Part shown: positions 7,836 to 13,554 of the stretch, piece after piece
How the letters are laid out: every line of letters starts with the position of its first letter
Numbering within the stretch: position 1 is the stretch's first letter
Assembly (NCBI GenBank): GCA_038211475.1
Contig: JBBQVN010000076.1
Location: 1-16,996, forward strand
Length of the DNA stretch: 16,996 bases
Direction: 5' to 3'
DNA from: JANYBT01 sp038211475
Lineage (GTDB): Bacteria; Acidobacteriota; Terriglobia; Terriglobales; Acidobacteriaceae
Program-made: the position numbers and the translations under genes
The notes under the pieces: model-generated
Databases searched by the model: none
Told to the model about the DNA's origin: nothing
The model's input: the letters and a program-made list of their open reading frames with translations, nothing else

Positions 7836-7859
7836 CCGAATTCGTTAACCCGAATTCGG
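7836..7859. promoter_or_regulatory. Palindromic pair upstream of response regulator
   Basis: CCGAATTCG (7836-7844) and CGAATTCGG (7851-7859) form a perfect inverted repeat around TTAACC. Each arm contains the self-palindrome CGAATTCG, so the arms are also direct repeats 15 bases apart. It sits just upstream of a possible -35 box and about 80 bases before the regulator start, a reasonable operator position. The regulator that binds it is unknown. Confidence 0.4.
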
Positions 7860-7860
7860 A

Positions 7861-7887
7861 ATGACAGTACCGGCAATCAACTATAGT
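7861..7887 (+). promoter_or_regulatory. Possible sigma70-type promoter
   Basis: ATGACA (7861-7866) and TATAGT (7882-7887) are separated by 15 bases, shorter than the ideal 17. They lie between the palindrome and the response-regulator gene on the correct strand. Confidence 0.3.
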
Positions 7888-7939
7888 AGGCAAGCTTAAG
7901 AAGCTATGAGGTTTGGAAGCCGCCATAGAGGAGAGCAAG

Positions 7940-8638
7940 ATGAAACTGCGAATTTTAATAGCGGATGATCACGAATTGGTACGGCGCGGCCTTTGTGCGC
8001 TGCTGCAGGCGCGGGATTGGGAGATCTGCGGCGAGGCCAAGGATGGACGGGAGGCGGTCGAAATGGCCAAGCAGTTGAAACCCGATATCGTGATCTTGGA
8101 CGTGGGCATGCCCAAACTCAATGGGTTGGAAGCCACCCGCCAATTGATTCAACAGAACCCCAGCCAGAAGGTCATTGTTTTGACCATCACCGATTCGGAC
8201 CAAGTGATTCGGGAAGCCTTGGATGCCGGGGCTCGCGGTTTCGTATTGAAATCGGATGCAGCCACAGATCTGGTATCTGCAGTAGAAGCGCTACAGCGGA
8301 AACGCATGTTCTTCACGCCGCGCGTAAACGATATGGTGCTTGCGGGTTTCCTCGACCGGGGCCATAACTCCGGGGATAGCGAATCTCCGAAGGTGCCCAC
8401 ACTGACCCCAAGGGAGCGCGAAGTGGTACAGCTTCTGGCTGAGGGGAAGAGCTCCAAAGAGGTCGCGGTTCTGCTAAACCTCAGCACCAAGACCGCGGAG
8501 ACTCACCGCAGCAACATCATGCGCAAACTCGACTTTCACTCCATTCGGGATATCGTCGTGTATGCAATCCAGAACAACATCATCCAGGTTCAGGTGCCCG
8601 TTATGGAGAAGGAGCCGCCGAAAGATCCCACAGCGTAA
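7940..8638 (+). CDS. NarL/FixJ-type response regulator (receiver plus LuxR HTH)
   Basis: The 232-residue protein joins a phosphoacceptor receiver domain to a LuxR-type DNA-binding domain. In the receiver, Asp9 and Asp10 (IADDHELVRRG) form the acidic pocket, Asp54 (VILDVGMP) is the phosphorylation site, and the Thr82 and Lys104 switch positions are present. The output domain starts at TPREREVVQLLAEGKSSKEVA and ends near residue 215, with the recognition-helix region STKTAETHRSNIMRKL. ATG 7940 is preferred because GAGGAGAG (7928-7935) lies four bases upstream; a TTG at 7913 would add nine residues. No histidine kinase is adjacent, so it is an orphan in this window. It should act as a phosphorylation-controlled transcription factor. 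Confidence 0.93.
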   Translation: MKLRILIADDHELVRRGLCALLQARDWEICGEAKDGREAVEMAKQLKPDIVILDVGMPKLNGLEATRQLIQQNPSQKVIVLTITDSDQVIREALDAGARGFVLKSDAATDLVSAVEALQRKRMFFTPRVNDMVLAGFLDRGHNSGDSESPKVPTLTPREREVVQLLAEGKSSKEVAVLLNLSTKTAETHRSNIMRKLDFHSIRDIVVYAIQNNIIQVQVPVMEKEPPKDPTA

Positions 8639-9351
8639 TTTCCCGGCAGTTCTGGACAGTTTACTCAGTCTAAACGACTTTCGTAATTGTGGCTCAGGCG
8701 GGAGCCGAATGGAGACTCGCCGACTGGCAAATGTACTCTGGCGCCTCCAGAATGGCCGTTTGCTGGGCGTAGAGAGCTTGTGCCTCATCAAAACCTCAAC
8801 GTGCACACCTGAGGCTGTACTGCTCGCATAGGTGTCCTCAACTGTCGGTTTGGTCGGGATTCACTGGACGGTAGAAGTTCCCGTCGCCAACTCGGAAGTG
8901 GACTGATGGCAACTGCCGGCGAGCAGGGACAAGGCCGAAGCCGATCCGGCACAAGGCCCGCACCCCTGGCGGCGCGGGTAATCAAATTCAACGTTCAAGA
9001 GCGAAAAACCAAAAACGCCCCAGACCAAGAGGTCATGGGGCGCTCGCTCCTAAGGAACAGCCCTCCCCCGAGAAACTATCCCTACGATCCTATTCTACAT
9101 CTCGCCTGCTCAGCTTGACGCGCAGGAGCAGTTTTTCCACGCTCTGCCTCGTCGAAACCTGTAGCACTTGCAAAATCAACCACTTGAAAACTAGCCCGAT
9201 GCAGGGCTTCCGATAGGAATTGCGGTACAATTTTGAATAATTATGTGCTTGACTTGGGAGAGAACGGATGCGGCCTCAATGTTGGAGCGGATTATCGGGA
9301 TTTACAAGCTGGAGTTTGGCACTTTTTGGGTTCAGACGTTTCGGGAGACGG
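8639..9351. other. Gene-poor region
   Basis: I see no supported gene in these roughly 700 bases. They hold the terminator-like hairpin described at 9004-9042. Short open frames here lack recognisable motifs or ribosome sites. Confidence 0.55.
9004..9042 (-). terminator. Rho-independent-type terminator on the minus strand
   Basis: CGCCCCAGACC (9016-9026) pairs with GGTCATGGGGCG (9031-9042) with one bulged A and an AAGA loop. On the minus strand the stem is followed by TTTTTGGTTTTT (9015-9004). No gene ends just upstream on that strand. The nearest minus-strand gene, possibly 9352-9537, is 310 bases away. Confidence 0.55.
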
Positions 9352-9537
9352 CTAAGGTTGAACTTTCATCCCGGTACTGAGCGCGTGGTGCTCGGTCGCA
9401 ACTGCGCGTATTAGCGCGACTACGGATGCCGGGTTGAGTAGGGCAAATTGGCCGCCGCTAGATACCGCCGCTTTGGTGATCTCGATTCCCATTGCGATCG
9501 AATCGGTGCTAGGAAGAACAACTTCTGGTTCTGTCAC
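9352..9537 (-). CDS. Possible small hypothetical protein, 61 aa
   Basis: GTG at 9537 follows an AGGAAAGGAAA ribosome-site-like stretch. The frame encodes a balanced, protein-like sequence including DSIAMGIEITKAAVSSGG and NPASVVALIRAVATEHHAL. No family is recognised. A TTG further upstream (9576) would give 74 residues. Codon composition looks less random than neighbouring frames, but a chance frame cannot be excluded. Confidence 0.35.
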   Translation of the reverse strand: MTEPEVVLPSTDSIAMGIEITKAAVSSGGQFALLNPASVVALIRAVATEHHALSTGMKVQP

Positions 9538-9694
9538 TTGTCGGTTTCCTTTCCTGTTGGATTTCCCTTGTTGCAACCTTTTCGGCTACGCCGGGGTACT
9601 ACGCTGGTGGCGATCGGGCCGTTTGGCCATCCTTGTCGCCCCTATGATTGGGGTGCGAGCGTACGTCGTCAAATCAAAAATGGGCGCGGCACTC

Positions 9695-9823
9695 GTTGCT
9701 GCCATAGAAGCTGCTTTCGATGGTGCGTGACGGGGGCGGCGCTCCCGTCGGCGCAAGCTTGGTCCAGGCGGGCGTTCCGTGTTGGCCATCGGCATGATTC
9801 AGCACCCAGGCATCGGAAAGCTT
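9695..9823 (-). pseudogene. Kelch-repeat protein fragment
   Basis: A minus frame reads KLSDAWVLNHADGQHGTPAW, followed by TKLAPTGAPPPSRTIESSFY. This is one blade of the Kelch-type repeat common in secreted acidobacterial proteins (DVWVL..A.G.GGTP.W..L.P.G..P..R). Only one blade survives; the downstream part loses similarity and stops at 9674. It begins at 9823, exactly where the neighbouring choice-of-anchor gene loses its own similarity, in a different frame. This marks a recombination junction. Confidence 0.5.
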
Positions 9824-11163
9824 GATGGATGCGTGCCGTCGAACAACGAGTCCTGGCACGACCACACCAGGCCATCGGCTCGCGGCAGCAGGCCATTGGC
9901 CCAGTAATACGGCCCCCAGGCCATCCACGGCGCCAGCACTGAACCCTTGGAGGGATCAAAGTTCAAATTGGCGTTGCCGTTGATCTGGTCGTGAATCGCC
10001 AGCTTGGTGCCGAACCCCGCTTCGTAGGCATATGGCTCATGGTACAGGTTGTACACTCCGTTGGAGTAGCCGGTGATGCCGTTGGCGTAAAGCCCGCCTT
10101 GGTAGATGCCCTGGTAGTAGTTGGTCCCGAGATCAATCAACGGCACCAGATTGTTCTGCGTCCCCGATTGCTTGAAGGCAATGTTGTTGCAGTTGGCCCC
10201 GGTGGGCTGACCGACGGGAAGCGTCAAGTTCGCGATCGCGAGCTTCGGCGGTCCGCTGTGGTCCGTCGCTTGCGCGGTGAAAGCGTAACTGCCCGTGCCG
10301 ACTGACGCCGTCAGCGTGCCCTTGATCATTCCGCCGCTCGTCAACGTCAGTCCCGCGGGAAGCGTCGAGCCGGACGCCAGACTCCAGGTCGAAGTGCCAT
10401 GCCCTCCCGCCGCGGTCAGCACCGCTTCGTACGCTGCACTCTGTGTGGCCGCAGGCAGCGTCGGAAAGGTTGTGACTCCAAACCCAGTCGCGGCGCTTGC
10501 GGTTCCGGAGAGGCTGACTCCTGAGTTGGGCAAAACGTCGTACGAAACCAATAGCGTTCCCACCGCCGCCCCCAGCAGACTCGGCGAGAAGAACACCAGC
10601 AAACTCGCGGATGCATTTGGGGCAACCGCAATCGACCGGCCGCTATACCCGGTCTGCAAAAACGGTTGCGTGATGGTCACGCCCGTGATGTTGAACGTAG
10701 TCGTCCCCGTGTTCGTGATGGTGACGGTTTGTGCCGTGGCCACACTCCCCAGCGCCTGGTTGCCAAAATTCAGCGAAGTAGTGTTCAGGGATGCTTTGGC
10801 GGTCGTGCTCGTCCCGATGCCGACAATGTGCGCGGACTGGTCTGGCAAGCCCGTAAACGTAAACGTGATGGTTCCGCTGAAGTTCTTGGCCGAATCCGGA
10901 GTAGACGAGAGCGTAAAGTTGGCATATCCGCCCGGCGAAATGGTCACAGGCGTCGCCCCGCTCACTAGCATAAATTGCGACGGGGCGATGGAAAGGCTGT
11001 TGACCGTGATCGCCGTGGTCGTCGTGTTGTAGATGCTAATGGTTTGCGGCAGAGGACTGGTCGTGCCGGTCGCCTGGAACCCAAAATAAAGTCCGGATTC
11101 CGGGTAGATCTGCGCCGCGTTGACCGCCGCTGCGGGAAGCGAGCACAAAAGAATTGCGCACAC
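9799..11163 (-). CDS. Secreted choice-of-anchor D / Ig-like protein with truncated SGNH-like end
   Basis: The 454-residue frame starts inside a signal peptide (CAILLCSLPAAAVNAAQ). Residues about 20-210 hold two ASH/choice-of-anchor D-type domains (LYFGFQATGTTS, LNFGNQALGSVATAQTVTI). About 225-320 is a putative Ig domain (LPAGLTLTSGGMIKGT). The C-terminal part has GGLYANG, APWMAWGPYYWANGLLPRADGLVW and DGTHPS, the last resembling block V (Asp-His) of SGNH/GDSL hydrolases. After DGTHPS, at 9823, the family sequence stops and an unrelated frame reads SFPMPGC to the stop, so about 25 residues are missing. The only in-frame start is GTG 11163 with no ribosome site. ATG 11192 would give a full signal peptide if the A5 run at 11189-11185 had one more base. 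The gene is probably decaying. Confidence 0.75.
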   Translation of the reverse strand: MCAILLCSLPAAAVNAAQIYPESGLYFGFQATGTTSPLPQTISIYNTTTTAITVNSLSIAPSQFMLVSGATPVTISPGGYANFTLSSTPDSAKNFSGTITFTFTGLPDQSAHIVGIGTSTTAKASLNTTSLNFGNQALGSVATAQTVTITNTGTTTFNITGVTITQPFLQTGYSGRSIAVAPNASASLLVFFSPSLLGAAVGTLLVSYDVLPNSGVSLSGTASAATGFGVTTFPTLPAATQSAAYEAVLTAAGGHGTSTWSLASGSTLPAGLTLTSGGMIKGTLTASVGTGSYAFTAQATDHSGPPKLAIANLTLPVGQPTGANCNNIAFKQSGTQNNLVPLIDLGTNYYQGIYQGGLYANGITGYSNGVYNLYHEPYAYEAGFGTKLAIHDQINGNANLNFDPSKGSVLAPWMAWGPYYWANGLLPRADGLVWSCQDSLFDGTHPSSFPMPGC

Positions 11164-12009
11164 TCCAAGAAGGTTAGCCGTGCATTTTTCATGACTGGAC
11201 CATCATAGGGTGCGCGATAACAGCGGGGAAACATCGGGCAAAATTTAAGAGCACTACGACCCAGACGATGCCATTCTCTGTACAGTCGCTGAACCGGATT
11301 GTACACTGCGCCATGACTCCAAGCCCCGCACGGCGCTACTGGGAGTGTTTTGTCTTGACGGCGGGCCGTTCGCCACCGTCAAAGAAAAAATGTCGCCCTC
11401 GGGAGTCAGTAGCAAGGTTGCACGACGGCCTCCATAAGCGGCCTTTGGTTCGTCACCGGAATCGTAGCTGGCGGTTTGCCAGCGCCTCGCCAGCCCTGCC
11501 GCGCTGGGGGATGAGCATATTCCCGTTGCAGATCCGGCGGTTCCGTTGGCCCCGACGAGGCCCCAGGATTCGATCAGAGTATTGGTTCAGTCAAACCCGC
11601 CATTCACCGTCATGCGATTATTGGTCGCTTCATAAATCGTCTATGCTTCCGAGCGCTTGGGACTGGCCCTGGCGGGTTGCGGTCACTTGCGTGAGCCGCC
11701 GCCGTTCACGCCAAGCCATACACTCAGTAGCAACAGTAACTTTCATGCCATACCTTAATCGGGCGAGCGGGGCGGCACGAGACTTCAATGGCGACCCCAA
11801 AGCTCAACATCGACCCTCGCATCCCAAATGGCGGTTTGCACACGCCAGGAAGCCCGGAGAGCCATCCGGGGTACTCAGGGGTCATCCAACGCCCATAGGC
11901 CTCGCTACGGGGCTAGGAACAGTGTTCTTGCGGTTCTGTGCAAGTGTTTAATGGGGTAAGGGTGGTGCCGGAACAATTTCAGCGAGCCATCCATTCGGCC
12001 GCCACCTGA
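11164..12009. other. Gene-poor region
   Basis: A 227-codon plus-strand open frame spans much of this interval (11268-11951), but its Arg/Ser/Trp-rich product shows no motif and I do not accept it. The first part should contain the promoter of the minus-strand gene at 11163. TGTACA occurs twice, 15 bases apart, near 11279 and 11300. The rest shows nothing recognisable except the palindrome at 11355-11382. Confidence 0.5.
11355..11382. repeat. Imperfect palindrome
   Basis: TTGACGG (11355-11361) is the exact reverse complement of CCGTCAA (11376-11382), with further GG/CC pairing inside after one mismatch. No T-run follows on either strand, so a binding site is more likely than a terminator. Confidence 0.35.
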
Positions 12010-12429
12010 TTACGCGGGGAGGACGGGCGTCATGTTGTATCCGCCACCCTTGTATTTCCGAAGAATTTCGGTGCCATCCTTCAAAACGTACCGCACCGTC
12101 CCGTCCGCATCGTGGACCTCTGTGGGCGGCCACCGCTCGGGTGGGAAGCTGGCATCCATCGCCCTTCGGTACTGCGGCGAGTGGCCGCTCTTCCAGTGTG
12201 CGGGTTTTAGTTGCTGCGGTCCTACAAACCAACCGGACTGGTAGAGCTGACCGACGATGCGGCTGAATCGCTTTCCGTGGAGTGGGCAAAGAACCGCTTT
12301 GGCAGCCTCTACTTCCGCTGGGAGGTACAAGTTGGGAGGCTCTTTGGGCGGGAAGCAGATGCAATCCAGATCGGTCGCAACTTGTCGAATTTGCCGTTCC
12401 AATCGTTCAATCCTTTTCTGCAGAGGCAA
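12010..12429 (-). CDS. Phage-type hypothetical protein with possible zinc site, 139 aa
   Basis: The frame opens with a short charged helix (KRIERLERQIRQVATDL), then Cys23 and Cys25 (CIC). Cys48 and His51 follow in VLCPLHGKRF, which could make a metal site. The C-terminal half is rich in aromatic residues and ends with VLKDGTEILRKYKGGGYNM. The family is not recognised. The TTG start at 12429 has GGAGA upstream and lies inside the end of the preceding gene (23-base overlap), so the two genes are probably co-translated. Small zinc-binding proteins of this kind are usual in phage or integrated-element DNA. Confidence 0.6.
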   Translation of the reverse strand: MPLQKRIERLERQIRQVATDLDCICFPPKEPPNLYLPAEVEAAKAVLCPLHGKRFSRIVGQLYQSGWFVGPQQLKPAHWKSGHSPQYRRAMDASFPPERWPPTEVHDADGTVRYVLKDGTEILRKYKGGGYNMTPVLPA

Positions 12430-12766
12430 GACTGTTCTCCAATCGCTCGACGCGTTTCTCGATGTCCGACAGTTCCAATGCCTTTAAAAAGCCAGTGCCG
12501 AGATAACTGATGCAGTTGGCGATCCTGGGGTCCAACTTGCCGCTTCGTATTTCGACAATCGACTGCGCCAACAGGTTCCGCAGGTCTCCCGCAGTTCTCG
12601 GGGCTGCAATCTCTTCCAGCCCGTCTGGTCTGTAGGCGGTTCGCCGGTGTCCGCCCTTTCTACCCAGTTCCGCAGCCCGACCCGAGTGCATGACACATCG
12701 GCGAGTGCCGCCAGCTGCGGGAGCACGGCAGGGCTTGCCAGACTTGTTCTTCGCTTCGCACTTCAT
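12407..12766 (-). CDS. Small zinc-finger accessory protein with C-terminal coiled coil, 119 aa
   Basis: The N-terminus carries Cys3, Cys13, Cys24 and His27 in CEAKNKSGKPCRAPAAGG and RRCVMHSG, a compact zinc motif. It is followed by a basic AAELGRKGGHRR stretch. The second half has a helix containing KLDPRIANCISYLGTGFLKAL, then the coiled-coil-like DIEKRVERLENSL. This layout is common in uncharacterised phage and mobile-element proteins; the function is unknown, and DNA binding is a guess from the charge. ATG 12766 is preferred because GAGAGGAAG lies eight bases upstream. An ATG at 12796 sits directly against GGGAGG and is less suitable. It is the first gene of a two-gene operon with the overlapping gene below it. 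Confidence 0.7.
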   Translation of the reverse strand: MKCEAKNKSGKPCRAPAAGGTRRCVMHSGRAAELGRKGGHRRTAYRPDGLEEIAAPRTAGDLRNLLAQSIVEIRSGKLDPRIANCISYLGTGFLKALELSDIEKRVERLENSLASAEKD

Positions 12767-12800
12767 GGCACTCGCTTCCTCTCGCCATTCATGCATGCCT

Positions 12801-12817
12801 CCCTAGCTAAGCTAGGG
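12801..12817. repeat. Perfect palindrome upstream of zinc-finger gene
   Basis: CCCTAGCT and AGCTAGGG (8-base arms) flank a single A. The palindrome lies 35 bases upstream of the 12766 start, where an operator could sit. Confidence 0.45.
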
Positions 12818-12947
12818 GGTGGGGGTCGTGCCCGAATATCCCAGCGGCCATCCCAAAATCAGTTAAAAATCAGGTCTTGGTTTTACATGCACTTCCAAGG
12901 GCTAAGGTTGCTGACCGTGCTTCGTTAACTACTTCGGTTGACGTTTT

Positions 12948-12978
12948 CAGGTGGTTTCGAGTCCTACCTGAGGAGCCA
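12948..12978 (+). other. Sequence resembling the 3' end of tRNA-Asn
   Basis: GGTTTCGAGTCCTACC at 12953-12968 resembles a T-arm, and TGAGGAGCCA ending at 12978 resembles the tRNA-Asn acceptor end with encoded CCA. The matching 5' acceptor strand (TCCTC) and a normal anticodon arm are not found upstream, so this is a fragment. Displaced tRNA 3' ends usually mark attachment sites of integrative elements. The T-loop has one T too many at position 53, which weakens the case for a functional gene. Confidence 0.45.
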
Positions 12979-12980
12979 TT

Positions 12981-13110
12981 CTTTTTCTTGCGTGCAAACA
13001 TCCCTCGATTGCGTCGCTTGGTCACAATTGACCAGCTTCCGAGTCACAAAATCAGCACTATGGACTAACGGCGTCGATGACACCCCTGACCAGAGAAGCG
13101 ATGGCGATTC
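12981..13110 (+). repeat. 130-bp direct repeat, copy A
   Basis: This segment aligns without gaps to 16261-16390, with 18 differences by hand count (about 86% identity). The copies are 3280 bases apart. Both contain the palindrome TGGTCA-N4-TGACCA (here 13019-13034), and both end just inside the start of a zinc-ribbon reading frame. Copy A begins within a few bases of the tRNA-like CCA end. Confidence 0.88.
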
Positions 13111-13124
13111 CTGGTGTACTTTGA
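13077..13124 (+). pseudogene. Truncated start of zinc-ribbon gene (copy A)
   Basis: The frame reads MTPLTREAMAI, then leaves the homology and stops at TGA (13122-13124) after 15 residues. In copy B the same start continues into a CPTC zinc ribbon. Copy A is therefore the promoter and leader with the gene body lost. Confidence 0.6.
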
Positions 13125-13242
13125 AGCGCCGCGTGGCAAAACAGCCTACCGCCTGATAGCAGCATCCCCACGCTGGCGGGATACAATCAGTGCTACCTAG
13201 TCAAACATCAACCTGCAATCTGATATCAGGGTGATCAAATAA

Positions 13243-13554
13243 ATGAGACGACTCATTCAGTTCGCCCTCCTCCTCCTCCTACCGGTTTTGTCTGGATGCG
13301 CCCACCGTCCGGTCAAACCAACAGTCCAATTCGTGGCGCGGCACTGCCCCGACACCTCAGAAACTCATGTGGCCATGTACTCCGGGCACCCCGTAGAAGT
13401 CTGTGTAGACAAAGAGACGCAGGGCATCTTCGAGGTTGAGCTGGGCTACAACCCATACCAGGATACGGATGGCGACGATCGGACAGAAAAGCAAAAACCT
13501 CACAAGGTATCGTCGTGGAAATTTTGGGTCAGAAGGACGAATGACAAAGACTAA
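13243..13554 (+). CDS. Small lipoprotein, 103 aa
   Basis: The N-terminus is a lipoprotein signal: RR, a leucine-rich core, then the lipobox LSGC at residues 16-19. Cys19 would carry the lipid, so the mature protein is a membrane-anchored domain of about 85 residues. The mature part has two further cysteines (HCPDTSETHV, VEVCVDKETQ) that could form a disulfide, and a polar Asp/Lys-rich end. No family is recognised. The gene overlaps the start of the phosphoesterase gene by 14 bases in a different frame, so the two are probably translated together and may act on the same exported process. Confidence 0.72.
   Translation: MRRLIQFALLLLLPVLSGCAHRPVKPTVQFVARHCPDTSETHVAMYSGHPVEVCVDKETQGIFEVELGYNPYQDTDGDDRTEKQKPHKVSSWKFWVRRTNDKD

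Noticed and set aside
9280..9381. 33-codon plus-strand peptide (MLERIIGIYKLEFGTFW...)
   Set aside because: No clear ribosome site and too short to judge. It also overlaps the possible minus-strand gene ending at 9352.
10295..11032. 245-codon plus-strand open frame
   Set aside because: Antisense to the choice-of-anchor gene. Its Val/Pro-rich product mirrors the low-complexity coding strand.
11268..11951. 227-codon plus-strand open frame
   Set aside because: Arg/Ser/Trp-rich sequence with no motif, no ribosome site and no family resemblance. A long open frame is expected by chance in GC-rich DNA.
12895..12978. Complete tRNA-Asn gene
   Set aside because: The 5' acceptor strand, D-arm and a proper CTGTTAA anticodon loop are missing. 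Only the 3' end fits.
13436..13540. N-terminal extension of the phosphoesterase
   Set aside because: It overlaps the lipoprotein gene, lacks a signal peptide and has no ribosome site. ATG 13541 has both.
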